Both the position numbers and the translations under genes were made by a program. The notes below the pieces were generated by a model that did no database searches, was not told the origin of the DNA, and saw only the letters and a list, made by a program, of their open reading frames with translations. From Acidimicrobiales bacterium (GTDB lineage: Bacteria > Actinomycetota > Acidimicrobiia > Acidimicrobiales > RAAP-2), in assembly GCA_015478655.1 (NCBI GenBank), contig JADMIJ010000021.1, forward strand, positions 1 through 49,977: a stretch of DNA of 49,977 nt. Direction: 5' to 3'. Each line of letters starts with the position of its first letter. The first letter of the stretch is position 1. Of the stretch, positions 34,514 through 42,970 are shown one piece after another.

Positions 34514-35641
34514 TCAGACCGGCTCTGCGGCGAGGATGGCACCGAGTTGGAGCAGCTGGTCCGTGGCCCCGCCCAGCGTCAACTCGAAGTGCTTGGTCAT
34601 CAAGAAATAGCGGTGCAAGGGATAGTCGCGATCGACACCCACGCCGCCGTGGAGATGGACGGCGGCGTGGACCACCCGCTGCCCGCCGTCGGCGGCCCAG
34701 AACTTGGCCACGGCCACCTCCTTGTCGGAGGGGAGGTCGGCGGCCAGCCTCCACGCCGCCTGCCAGGCGGTGAGCCAGATGGCCTCGGTGTCCACATAGG
34801 CGTCTGCGGCCCGTTGGCCGACAGCCTGGAACGTGGCGATCGGCTTGCCGAACTGCTCCCTGGTCTTGGTGTACTCGGCCACCAGCGCCAAGGCGGCGGC
34901 GGCGGCACCGGCCTGGGCCAGGGCCACTGCCGCCGTGGTGCGTTGCACGAGCCACCCGATGATGGAGGCACCGTCCTCGACCGAGCCCAGCAGGGCCTCG
35001 GGTCCGACCGTGGCTCCCGCCAGGGTGATGACCGCCTCGACCTGACCGGTGTTGACCGGCTGGCGCTCGCGGCTGACTCCGGCCGCGGCGGTCTCGACGA
35101 TGAACACCGCCACCGAGCCGGGCTCCACACGGGCGGGCACCAGCACGGCATCGGCGAACATCCCGGACGGCACGCAGGCCTTGGTGCCCGAGAGGGTCCA
35201 CCCGTCACCGCTCGGCTCCGCCACCACGGAGGGGACGCCCGGGGTGCCGCCCAGCTCGACCAGTGCCGTCGTGAGCACGGTGTCGCCAGCCACAACCCCG
35301 GGGAGCCAGCGCTGACGTTGGGCCTCGGTGCCGAAGCGGGCGACGGCCGGGGCCGCCACGGCCACAGTCTCGATCACGGGCACGTAGGCGGCACTCCGAC
35401 CCGCGGCCTCGACGATCAAACCGGATTCGACGAAGCCCAGTCCGGCCCCGCCCACCTCGTCGGGCAGGGCGATGCCGAGGAGGCCGGCGGCGGCCAGCTC
35501 GGCCCAGATCTTCCGATCGAATCGCTCCCCGTCCTCTTCGGACTCGAGCTCGCGGAGGCGATCGTGGGTCGAGAGGTCGGCGAAGATCCGGGTGGCCAGA
35601 TCCCCCACTGCCTGTTGCTCTTCGTTGAAGGAGAAGTCCAT
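34514..35641 (-). CDS. Acyl-CoA dehydrogenase, likely beta subunit of a heteromeric pair
   Basis: This 375-residue flavoprotein-fold subunit introduces, or helps introduce, a double bond alpha-beta to a CoA thioester. It starts MDFSFNEEQQAV at 35641 and has PDEVGGAGLGFVESGLI and HLHGGVGVDRDYPLHRYF. Its C-terminus reads LGGATDQLLQLGA instead of the GGxNEIQR signature, a usual sign of the partner subunit in alpha2beta2 acyl-CoA dehydrogenases such as those of mycobacterial sterol side-chain degradation. The 391-residue partner with the full signature lies 17 bp upstream in the same operon. Confidence 0.88.
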   Translation of the reverse strand: MDFSFNEEQQAVGDLATRIFADLSTHDRLRELESEEDGERFDRKIWAELAAAGLLGIALPDEVGGAGLGFVESGLIVEAAGRSAAYVPVIETVAVAAPAVARFGTEAQRQRWLPGVVAGDTVLTTALVELGGTPGVPSVVAEPSGDGWTLSGTKACVPSGMFADAVLVPARVEPGSVAVFIVETAAAGVSRERQPVNTGQVEAVITLAGATVGPEALLGSVEDGASIIGWLVQRTTAAVALAQAGAAAAALALVAEYTKTREQFGKPIATFQAVGQRAADAYVDTEAIWLTAWQAAWRLAADLPSDKEVAVAKFWAADGGQRVVHAAVHLHGGVGVDRDYPLHRYFLMTKHFELTLGGATDQLLQLGAILAAEPV

Positions 35642-35658
35642 GGGTCGCGTTTCCTCTT

Positions 35659-36834
35659 CTATCGCAGTGACCGGGGCAGACCGAGGCCGAAGATGGCGAT
35701 CAGGTCCCGCTGGATCTCGTTGGTGCCGCCGCCGAACGTCAGGATGACCAGGCTGCGGGCGTACGACTCGAGGCGACCGGCGAGGACGGCCTCGGGGCTT
35801 CCCCGGGTGAGGTAGCCGGCCTGGCCCACGACCTCCATCATCAGTTTGAAGGCCTCCATGTAGAACTCGGTGCCGAACACCTTGGTGGTGGACGCATCGG
35901 CCACGTCGAGATGACCTTGGGTGGCCGTCCAGGCCACCTTCCAGTTGATCAACTTGAGGAACTCGAGTCGGGCGTAGATGCGGGCCAAGTGGACCTGCAC
36001 CCACTCCTGATCGATGACCCTCCGGCCGTCAGCCAGCTTGGTGTTCTGCGCCCACGCCGTGGTGTCGCCGAGCGCCCGCTCGACGATGCCCGATGAGCAC
36101 AGGGTGACCCGCTCGTGATTGAGCTGGTTCGTGATGAGGGACCACCCGTTGTTCTCCCCACCCACCAGGTTGGCGGCGGGAACCCTCACGTCCTCGTAGA
36201 ACGTGTAGTTGATGTTGTGGTCGCCGAGCAAGTGCATGGGCACCACTTTGATGCCGGGGGTGTCCATGGGGACGATGAACATGGAGATGCCCTTGTGCTT
36301 GGCCACCTCCGGATCGGTGCGCGTGGCCAACCAGATGTAGTCGGCCCCTCCGGCCAGTGAGGTGTAGATCTTCTGGCCGTTGATCACGTATTCGTCCCCG
36401 TCCTTCACCGCCCGGGTCTGCAGCGATGCCAGATCGGTTCCGGACTCGGGCTCTGTGTAGCCGATGCAGAAATGGATGTCGCCGGCGAGGATCTTGGGCA
36501 GGAAGAACTGCTTTTGCTCGGGCGTCCCGAACTGCATGATGGTGGGCCCGACGGTATTGATGGTCAACATGGGGACGGGGGCGCCCGCCCGCATCGACTC
36601 GTCGAAGAAGATGTACTGCTCGATGGCCGATCGGCCCTGGCCGCCGTACTCGGTCGGCCACCCGATGCCGAGCCATCCGTCCTCCGCCATCTGCTTGACC
36701 ACTCGCCGCATGTTGGGGCCGATCCCATGGCTGTCGACCAACTGGGCCTCCACCTCCGGGGTCAGCAGGTCGGTGTAATAGTCACGGAGACGGGTCCGGA
36801 GACCCTCTTGTTCCTCCGTGTAGCCGATCTCCAT
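35659..36834 (-). CDS. Acyl-CoA dehydrogenase FadE-type, alpha subunit of a heteromeric pair
   Basis: This is a 391-residue FAD-dependent acyl-CoA dehydrogenase. It shows GIGWPTEYGGQGRSAIEQYIF, the flavin and substrate loops CIGYTEPESGTDLASLQTRA and GQKIYTSLAGGADYIW, and the terminal FGGGTNEIQRDLIA signature. A GGGAGGG lies 10 bases ahead of its ATG. Together with the 375-residue subunit just downstream it should form an alpha2beta2 enzyme, as for FadE28/FadE29-type complexes that act on branched or ring-bearing CoA esters. It is transcribed away from a region with a KstR-type operator. Confidence 0.91.
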   Translation of the reverse strand: MEIGYTEEQEGLRTRLRDYYTDLLTPEVEAQLVDSHGIGPNMRRVVKQMAEDGWLGIGWPTEYGGQGRSAIEQYIFFDESMRAGAPVPMLTINTVGPTIMQFGTPEQKQFFLPKILAGDIHFCIGYTEPESGTDLASLQTRAVKDGDEYVINGQKIYTSLAGGADYIWLATRTDPEVAKHKGISMFIVPMDTPGIKVVPMHLLGDHNINYTFYEDVRVPAANLVGGENNGWSLITNQLNHERVTLCSSGIVERALGDTTAWAQNTKLADGRRVIDQEWVQVHLARIYARLEFLKLINWKVAWTATQGHLDVADASTTKVFGTEFYMEAFKLMMEVVGQAGYLTRGSPEAVLAGRLESYARSLVILTFGGGTNEIQRDLIAIFGLGLPRSLR

Positions 36835-36997
36835 GTGCGATCCCTCCCGATTGTGTCAGCGCGACTCGGACCGGAGGACTTCCCCGCGGCTCGACCCCTG
36901 GACTGTAGAGCAGCGGAGTTCTGGCCCGTCAGCCCCCGAGTGCCGTCGATCCCCGGGAGGTTGCCGCCCGGCCTCCGGTGGGGCCGGAGCCCGCTAC

Positions 36998-37011
36998 TAG
37001 AACACGTTACA
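36998..37011. promoter_or_regulatory. Candidate KstR-type operator (TnnAACnnGTTnnA)
   Basis: TAGAACACGTTACA matches all eight fixed positions of the 14-bp palindrome bound by the TetR-family repressor KstR, which controls sterol catabolism in mycobacteria and rhodococci. It sits between divergent fadE and thiolase genes, where a KstR-like repressor could control both. No kstR-like gene is in the window. Confidence 0.55.
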
Positions 37012-37109
37012 TTCAGCCGGACGCCACCGCCACCGGGAGGCGCCGGGATCCGGCGCGCACTAGCCTGCCGCTGATCGCCGCGATCCGAGGGGCTCCGTCA
37101 CCGCTAGGG

Positions 37110-37123
37110 TTACCAAGCGGTAA
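37110..37123. promoter_or_regulatory. Inverted repeat TTACC-AAGC-GGTAA, candidate TetR-family operator
   Basis: A perfect 5-bp inverted repeat with a 4-bp centre lies 144 bases before the thiolase start. GTTACC is repeated a turn and a half later (37124-37129). The arrangement fits a second TetR-type regulator or RNA polymerase overlap site. The binding protein cannot be named. Confidence 0.4.
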
Positions 37124-37266
37124 GTTACCGGGGTCACCGTGAGCCCGGTCCGCTGGGGGCGCTTCCCGGTGGCGAGGCCCTGCACACAGGTCTTGCTCGC
37201 CCGCCTTCGTTCACCTCATCTCACCCATCCGCTGCGGTCCGACCGCCGAGTCCCGAGGAGCATCAA

Positions 37267-38472
37267 ATGCCCGAAGCAGTCATCGTCGCCACCGGCCGGA
37301 CCCCCATCGGCCGGGCCAACAAGGGCTCGCTGGTCGACTGTCGCCCAGACGACCTCGCCGCCCTGGTCATCCGCGAGGTCCTGGCCAAAGTGCCCCAGCT
37401 CGATCCGCAATCGGTCGAGGACGTCATCATGGGGTCAGGCCAGCCCGGCGGCGAGGCGGGCTACAACGTGGGCCGCGTGGCCGCGCTCCTGGCGGGTCTC
37501 CCGAACGTGCCGGGCGTCACGGTGAACCGCTACTGCTCCTCATCCCTCCAGACCATCCGGATGGCTGCCCATGCCATCCGCGCCGGAGAGGGTGACGTGT
37601 TCGTGGCCGCTGGTGTCGAGACCGTGAGTCGCTACGCCAACGGAGCAGCCGACACGGGCCCGCACAACCCGCTGTTCGCCGAAGCCGAGGCCCGCACCTT
37701 CGAGCGCGCCCCGGTGACCGGAGACCCCTGGACACCACTGACCGGTCTGCCCGACGTGTACATCGCCATGGGCCAGACGGCGGAGAACGTGGCCGAGTTC
37801 AAGAAGGTTAGTCGCCAGGAGCAGGACGAGTTCGCCGTCCAGTCCCAGACCCGCGCCGTGGCCGCACAGGAGACGGGATTCTTCGAGCGCGAGATCATCC
37901 CGGTCACCACGCCCAACGGCGACGTGGTGACCAAGGACGACGGGCCCCGGCCGGGAACCACCCTCGAGGGACTGGCCAACCTGAAGCCGGTGTTCCGCGA
38001 AGGGGGCACCATCACCGCCGGCAACGCCTGCCCGCTCAACGACGGCGCCGCCGCCGTGGTGGTCATGAGCGACACGAAGGCACGCGAGCTGGGCATCACC
38101 CCGCTCGCCCGAATCGTGGCCAGCGGTGTGTCCGGCCTCAATCCCGAGATCATGGGACTCGGGCCGGTCGACGCCATCCGCCAGACCCTGCAGCGCGCCG
38201 GGATGACCATCGACGATATCGACCTGGTGGAGATCAACGAGGCGTTCGCCGCTCAGGTCGTCCCTTCGGCCAAGGAACTGGGCATCACCTGCGACAAGCT
38301 GAACGTCCGGGGAGGCGCCATTGCCCTCGGCCATCCGTTCGGCCAGACCGGTGCCCGCATCATGACCACGCTGCTCAACGCCTTGGAGGACACCGGCAAA
38401 TCGATCGGACTCGAGTCCATGTGCGTGGGCGGAGGGCAGGGCATGGCCATGATCGTCGAACGCCTGTCGTAG
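37267..38472 (+). CDS. Acetyl-CoA acyltransferase (thiolase), FadA5-like
   Basis: This is a 401-residue biosynthetic-fold thiolase that cleaves 3-ketoacyl-CoA with CoA. The nucleophile is Cys90 (VNRYCSSSLQT), His356 is in GHPFGQTGAR and the acid/base Cys386 is in SMCVGGGQG. VEINEAFAAQ is also conserved. Nearest described relatives by motif are FadA5/FadA6-type thiolases of sterol and ring-acid breakdown; that is an inference from sequence type and neighbours. The gene starts 12 bases after GAGGAG and is divergent from the paired acyl-CoA dehydrogenases, with a KstR-type site between. It is convergent with the agmatinase-family gene. Confidence 0.93.
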   Translation: MPEAVIVATGRTPIGRANKGSLVDCRPDDLAALVIREVLAKVPQLDPQSVEDVIMGSGQPGGEAGYNVGRVAALLAGLPNVPGVTVNRYCSSSLQTIRMAAHAIRAGEGDVFVAAGVETVSRYANGAADTGPHNPLFAEAEARTFERAPVTGDPWTPLTGLPDVYIAMGQTAENVAEFKKVSRQEQDEFAVQSQTRAVAAQETGFFEREIIPVTTPNGDVVTKDDGPRPGTTLEGLANLKPVFREGGTITAGNACPLNDGAAAVVVMSDTKARELGITPLARIVASGVSGLNPEIMGLGPVDAIRQTLQRAGMTIDDIDLVEINEAFAAQVVPSAKELGITCDKLNVRGGAIALGHPFGQTGARIMTTLLNALEDTGKSIGLESMCVGGGQGMAMIVERLS

Positions 38473-38520
38473 GCACCGTCCGCGGGGGCGAGGGCACAGG
38501 GCGGGGCGGCGCTCCCGGGC

Positions 38521-39528
38521 TCACCGCTCGAGCAGCGGGTCCAGCGGGTGGCGCACCGACTGGCCGGCGTCCCGGGCCTTTCGCCAGGCAATGCCTGACA
38601 TGGCCTCGAGGGCGATCCGATTGCCGAGGTAGGCGGTGACGTCGGCGTGGTCGAACGGCGGCGACAGTTCGACGATGTCCACCCCCGCCACCGGTAGTTC
38701 CATACCCACGCGGCGGACCGCATCCAGCAGCTGGCGGGGGCTCAGACCGCCGGGCTCCGGCGTGCCCGTCGCCGGAGCCGAGCCCGGATCGACCACGTCG
38801 ACATCGACGGACAGGAACACGGCATCACACTGGTCGGTGGCGATGGCGAACGCCTCGGTCAGACAAGTGTCGAGCCCCCGAGCCACCAGTTCGGTCATCT
38901 CGTAGCTACGCATTCCCTGCCCGGCCATCCAGTCGAGCGTGTCGGGATCGGGCCAGTAGCCCCGCAGGCCGATCTGGAGGAACCGATCGCCGCGGGCGGC
39001 TCCAGACTCGATCAGGCGCCGCATAGGCGTGCCGTGGCCGACCAGCGACCCGAACTGGAGATCGGCGGTGTCGGCGTGGGCGTCGAAATGGACGACCGAC
39101 ACCTTGCCCCAGCCGACGTGGCGGGCCACGCCGGTCACATCGGGCAGGGCGATGGTGTGGTCTCCCCCGAGGACGATGGGCACGGCGCCGCCAGCGGCGA
39201 TGCGGGCCACCGCCTCCTCCAGGCGGGACAGAGACAGTTCGGTGTCGCCCGAGGGCATCTCGACGTCTCCGACATCGACCACCCCGAGGGCGACCAGGGG
39301 ATCGACGCCCAAAGCCAGGCTGGGCCGTTTCCCGTCATGGGGAAGGTAGTCCGTGGTGCGGATGGCCAAAGGACCGAAGCGACACCCGGGCCGGTGACTG
39401 GTCCCGCCGTCGAACGGCGCGCCCACGATCACGGCCGAGGCGCCGGCGAAGCTCGCCGGATCATCGAGGTCAGCTGGAGGCACCCCGGCAAAAGTGGCCT
39501 CCGCCCCGTACATGTTTCCCAGCCGCAT
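38521..39528 (-). CDS. Agmatinase/arginase-family ureohydrolase
   Basis: This 335-residue binuclear-manganese hydrolase cleaves guanidino compounds such as agmatine to release urea. The metal ligands are visible as His124 (VLGGDHTIALPD), Asp149, His151 and Asp153 (VVHFDAHADTADLQ) and the pair in LSVDVDVVDPG. GAPFDGGTSHRPGCRFGPLAIR is the family N-terminal motif. The ATG at 39528 follows GAGGAGG. Substrate (agmatine, guanidinobutyrate or another) is not resolved. It is odd in this acyl-CoA cluster, where it lies between the thiolase and the SDR, and may be a bystander. Confidence 0.88.
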   Translation of the reverse strand: MRLGNMYGAEATFAGVPPADLDDPASFAGASAVIVGAPFDGGTSHRPGCRFGPLAIRTTDYLPHDGKRPSLALGVDPLVALGVVDVGDVEMPSGDTELSLSRLEEAVARIAAGGAVPIVLGGDHTIALPDVTGVARHVGWGKVSVVHFDAHADTADLQFGSLVGHGTPMRRLIESGAARGDRFLQIGLRGYWPDPDTLDWMAGQGMRSYEMTELVARGLDTCLTEAFAIATDQCDAVFLSVDVDVVDPGSAPATGTPEPGGLSPRQLLDAVRRVGMELPVAGVDIVELSPPFDHADVTAYLGNRIALEAMSGIAWRKARDAGQSVRHPLDPLLER

Positions 39529-39678
39529 CGTCCTCCTCAGGACTGGCTCGACGGCGGACTCGGGCGGTTGGCAACCGCCAACCGTGCCCGTCCCCCATAC
39601 AGCCGTGGCCCGTCCTTCATAGCAGCCGTACCGCACCGGTACCCGTAGCCCATCGCCGCCGTCGGGCGGCCGTTGCCG

Positions 39679-40509
39679 TCAGATGGTCAGTCCGCCGTCG
39701 ACCGACAGGACGGCGCCGGTGGTGTAGGTCGATTCGTCGGAGGCGATGAAGGCAATGGAGGCCGCGATCTCCGATGGCGTGGAGAACCCCATCGGCGTCA
39801 TGATCTTCCTGAGCTCTTTGAAGTCGGCTCCTTCGGGCAGTTCGAAGGTCCCGATCAGCGGGGTGTCGACACCGCCCGGCGCCACCACATTGACCCGCAC
39901 GCCCCGGGCGAGGTACTCGGCGGCCAAGGCCTTCGAGAACATGAGGAGCCCGGCCTTCGAGGCGCAGTAGGCCGCGGAGTAGGCCTGGCCCATCAGCGCG
40001 GTGTTGGAGGCCACGTTGACGATGGACCCACCGTGCTCGAGCAGGAAGGGCAGCGTGGCTCGGCAGACCAGGAAGGGACCGGTCAGATTGACGGCCAGGA
40101 TCCTCTCCCACCGTTCGGTCGGCATGTCCACGGTGTTGTAGAAGCCCCCGATGCCGGCCACATTGCACACCACGGTCGGTGGCCCGACCTCGCCGGCCAG
40201 GGCGGCGACGGTCTCGTTCACCGATGTCTCCGAGGTGACGTCGCATGGGTACCCGGTGGCACTACCACCCTCCTCTGCGATGTCCTTCACCGTGGCCGCC
40301 AGGTTGTCGGCGGCCACATCGAGCGCCGCCACCCTCGCTCCTTCGGTGGCCAACCGCGTGGCGACGGCTCGGCCGATGCCGGAACCGGCCCCCGTGACCA
40401 CGGCGACCTTGTCCACGAACCGGCGCCCGGTGAACGAGCCGATGGCCGCGTTGGCCGCGTCGTGCTCGGCTCCGCCCTGTCCCAGTGTCACCCGTTGGAT
40501 CGGGCTCAT
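39679..40509 (-). CDS. Short-chain dehydrogenase/reductase (SDR)
   Basis: This 276-residue classical SDR probably acts on an alcohol or keto group of a CoA-linked intermediate. It has TGAGSGIGR (cofactor), CDVTSE, CNVAGIGG (variant of the NNAG motif), Ser in VNVASNTALM and the YCASK Tyr-Lys pair. The end SVDGGLTI is standard. The protein has an N-terminal extension of about 35 residues before VAVVTGAG. Its ATG overlaps the CoA-ligase stop by four bases, making it the last gene of a coupled set of four. Confidence 0.9.
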   Translation of the reverse strand: MSPIQRVTLGQGGAEHDAANAAIGSFTGRRFVDKVAVVTGAGSGIGRAVATRLATEGARVAALDVAADNLAATVKDIAEEGGSATGYPCDVTSETSVNETVAALAGEVGPPTVVCNVAGIGGFYNTVDMPTERWERILAVNLTGPFLVCRATLPFLLEHGGSIVNVASNTALMGQAYSAAYCASKAGLLMFSKALAAEYLARGVRVNVVAPGGVDTPLIGTFELPEGADFKELRKIMTPMGFSTPSEIAASIAFIASDESTYTTGAVLSVDGGLTI

Positions 40510-42119
40510 GCATGTCTCCCCGTCTGTGGTGTTGACGCGAACCGCTCGCGCAGCGTGTGCTTCAAGATCTTCCCGGCGGGATTGCGAGGGACGGCGTCGA
40601 CCAGTTCGAGCTGCTCGGGGATGGCCTGCACCCGTAGTCCCTGCTCCTTCAGATAGTCGACCATGTCGGCGAACCCGAGGATCTGCCCCGCCTTGACGGC
40701 CACCACGGCGCAGGCGCGTTCACCCGTCTTGGGGTCGGGCAGTCCGATCACCGCCACATCGGCCACCGCCGGGTGGGCGTAGAGGAGGTCCTCCACCTCC
40801 TTGGCCGAGATGTTCTCGCCGTGGCGGATGATGACATCCTTCAGGCGCCCGGTGATGGTGACGTACCCCTCGGCATCGACGACCCCGAGGTCGCCGCTGC
40901 GGAAATACCCTTCCTTGTCAAAGGCCTCGGCGTCGAGCGAGGAGTCGAGATAGCCGCGGATGACCTGCGGTCCCTTGAGGCGGATCTCCCCCTCCTGTCC
41001 GGGCCCCGCCCGCTGTCCGTCCAGGTCCACCACGATGAGCTCGACGCCGGGGGTGGGCCTCCCTTCCGTCTCGGCCAGCTTCCCGTCCGGGTCGCCGGTG
41101 CTCGCCATGACCACGATGGGGGCCTCGGTGAGCCCGTAGCCGGAAACGATCCCGACCCCTCCGATCTCCCGCTTGAGGTCGTAGTGGAGCTGCGGCGGCT
41201 TGGGGGCGCCGCCTCCCGGATAGGACCGGATGTGGGGGAAGATCGATTCGCCCGGAGCCGTTCGCTGGGCCGCCAGATAGGCCAGGTGGAAGGGCGTCCC
41301 CGAGCCGGCCAGGGTGACGAGGTTGTCGGCCAGGAAGGCGGGCGTGGCCACCGGGTCGAACGACTCCGTGATCAGCAACCGGCACCCGGTCATCAGCGAG
41401 GCGATCAGCCAGCCGATCCCTCCGATGTGGGTGAAGGGGAAGACGAGGGCGGACACGTCGTCGGACCGGATGTCCAGGCACTCGGCCATGGCCAGGGCCG
41501 ACGCCATCACCGTCAGGTCGCTGTGCGGTGCCCCCTTCGGGTCGGCGGTGGTGCCCGACGTGTAGAACAGCCAGCGCGTCGGGGCCTCGGCCGCGGCGAC
41601 CGGGGGCGCATCCACGTCGGGAAGGCCGCCCGGATCTCCATCGGGCAGATCCCGGTCGACCACCAGCACCTCCAGTCCCGGTCGTTCGCCGGCGATCTCA
41701 TCGGCCATGGCCTCGAAGTCGAAACCCCGATACACGGTGGGGACGATCAGCAGCGAAGCGCCGCTCTGTTCGGTGATGAAGCCGACCTCACGACCCCGGT
41801 AGATGGGGATCAACGGGTTCTGCCGGGCGCCCAGGCGGGCGAGGGCCCCGACCAGCACCAGCGACTCGTTCCAGGTGGGCAGCTCCCAGCTGACGGCGGT
41901 GTCGCGGTCGACGCCGTGGTCGGCGTACAGGCCGGCGGCGGCCCGGAGGCAGGCGTGGCGGTAACCGGCGAAGGTCAGCTCGCGCCCGGTGTCCTCGTGG
42001 GCCAGGACCGCGTCGGGCGTGGCCTCCGCCCGGCGTTCGATCAACCCCCACAGCGTGGGAGGCCCGACCCAGCCGCGGGCCGCAGTCCGCTCCGCCAGCT
42101 GTTGGATGAAATCGGTCAT
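40506..42119 (-). CDS. AMP-forming acyl-CoA synthetase
   Basis: This is a 537-residue adenylate-forming ligase that activates a carboxylic acid to its CoA thioester. The phosphate loop is YTSGTTADPKGA (residues 186-197). GYGLTEAP, YFRSGDLGVVDAEGYVTITGR and the hinge RLKDVIIRHGENIS follow, and the catalytic Lys is in NPAGKILKHTLRE. The sequence type is near cyclohexanecarboxylate-CoA ligase-like enzymes, so a ring acid is a plausible substrate. The ATG at 42119 overlaps the stop of the preceding gene by four bases (ATGA) and its own stop overlaps the SDR start the same way. Confidence 0.9.
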   Translation of the reverse strand: MTDFIQQLAERTAARGWVGPPTLWGLIERRAEATPDAVLAHEDTGRELTFAGYRHACLRAAAGLYADHGVDRDTAVSWELPTWNESLVLVGALARLGARQNPLIPIYRGREVGFITEQSGASLLIVPTVYRGFDFEAMADEIAGERPGLEVLVVDRDLPDGDPGGLPDVDAPPVAAAEAPTRWLFYTSGTTADPKGAPHSDLTVMASALAMAECLDIRSDDVSALVFPFTHIGGIGWLIASLMTGCRLLITESFDPVATPAFLADNLVTLAGSGTPFHLAYLAAQRTAPGESIFPHIRSYPGGGAPKPPQLHYDLKREIGGVGIVSGYGLTEAPIVVMASTGDPDGKLAETEGRPTPGVELIVVDLDGQRAGPGQEGEIRLKGPQVIRGYLDSSLDAEAFDKEGYFRSGDLGVVDAEGYVTITGRLKDVIIRHGENISAKEVEDLLYAHPAVADVAVIGLPDPKTGERACAVVAVKAGQILGFADMVDYLKEQGLRVQAIPEQLELVDAVPRNPAGKILKHTLRERFASTPQTGRHA

Positions 42120-42970
42120 GACGCCGGGGTCGCCCACAGCAGGTCCGTATAGGTGTCGGTCCCGGGAACGGTACCGATGAAGGGGGAGGCCCATTTGACA
42201 CGGCCGAGCCCTGCGGCGGAGACGGCTGCATCGTGTGGGGCGAACAGGCGATCCCACGAACCGGAGGGCTCGTCGTCGAGGAACCAGAGCAGGAGCACCC
42301 GTGGCTCCAGCTGTTCGGAGCGCGGCACGTCACCGGGCGCATCAGCCAGCAGCGGGAGGGGGCTGAAGGCCAACACGGTGGCCACGCTCGACCCGGGCAG
42401 CACCGAGGGGAGGTAGTCCTGGCGATACCAATCACCGATCCGGTCGGGCGTGACACCGTCGGCCGGCTCGATGAACACCGAGACCATCCCGGCGAACCGG
42501 TGGTCCAACGTGAGCTCGGCCGGAACCCCGTCTGCTTCGCGCCGCTGCTCCCACTCGAAGTGATAGAGGCCGGTGTGGATGTGGTCGCGCTCATCGAACA
42601 TGCGACCGGCGGCATGGAGGACGTTGACCTGATCGACCGCCCACCGGTTCCACTCGTCGTGGTGGCCGTCGAGTATGTAGTAGACGCCCAGGTAGCTGCC
42701 GACCTGCGGATCGGCCACCAGGGGATCGGGCGCACCGGATCCCGCGTGGGGGAGCCGCAGCGCCTTGAGCGGTGCGGTGGACACGAAGCGGGCACCGGCG
42801 AAGTTGTAGGCGCCGATCTGACATCCGGCGTAGAAGTGATCCCGTTCGTACCAGCGGTTGTACTCCACCTCACGGCCCCGATGGGGCTCGACCAGGGTGT
42901 AGAGCATGGTGCCGATCCGGATGGGATCGTCGGTCACCCCGCCCTGGGCGGGGGTCGATCTGCCTGTCAT
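42116..42970 (-). CDS. Duplicated ferredoxin-fold (EthD/dimeric-barrel-like) protein of unknown function
   Basis: I do not recognise a named family for this 284-residue protein. It seems to be two copies of an alpha+beta barrel unit. The first opens IGTMLYTLVEP and has EYNRWYERDHFYAGC. The second opens AGMVSVFIEP and has IGDWYRQDYLPSVL. Both thus show a beta strand, then a helix with W-Y-x-x-D, as in EthD- and ABM-like dimeric barrels. It is locked into the operon by ATGA overlaps on both sides, between two CoA ligases. A decarboxylase, isomerase or ring-modifying role on the same substrate is conceivable but unsupported by catalytic residues I can identify. Confidence 0.75.
   Translation of the reverse strand: MTGRSTPAQGGVTDDPIRIGTMLYTLVEPHRGREVEYNRWYERDHFYAGCQIGAYNFAGARFVSTAPLKALRLPHAGSGAPDPLVADPQVGSYLGVYYILDGHHDEWNRWAVDQVNVLHAAGRMFDERDHIHTGLYHFEWEQRREADGVPAELTLDHRFAGMVSVFIEPADGVTPDRIGDWYRQDYLPSVLPGSSVATVLAFSPLPLLADAPGDVPRSEQLEPRVLLLWFLDDEPSGSWDRLFAPHDAAVSAAGLGRVKWASPFIGTVPGTDTYTDLLWATPAS

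Larger units (their letters stand above)
36835..37266. other. 432-bp divergent promoter region between fadE and thiolase genes
   Basis: The gap between the leftward acyl-CoA dehydrogenase operon and the rightward thiolase gene holds no convincing gene. It contains two palindromic candidate operators (36998-37011 and 37110-37123), and a GAGGAG just before the thiolase ATG. No sigma-70 box pair is obvious. Confidence 0.6.
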
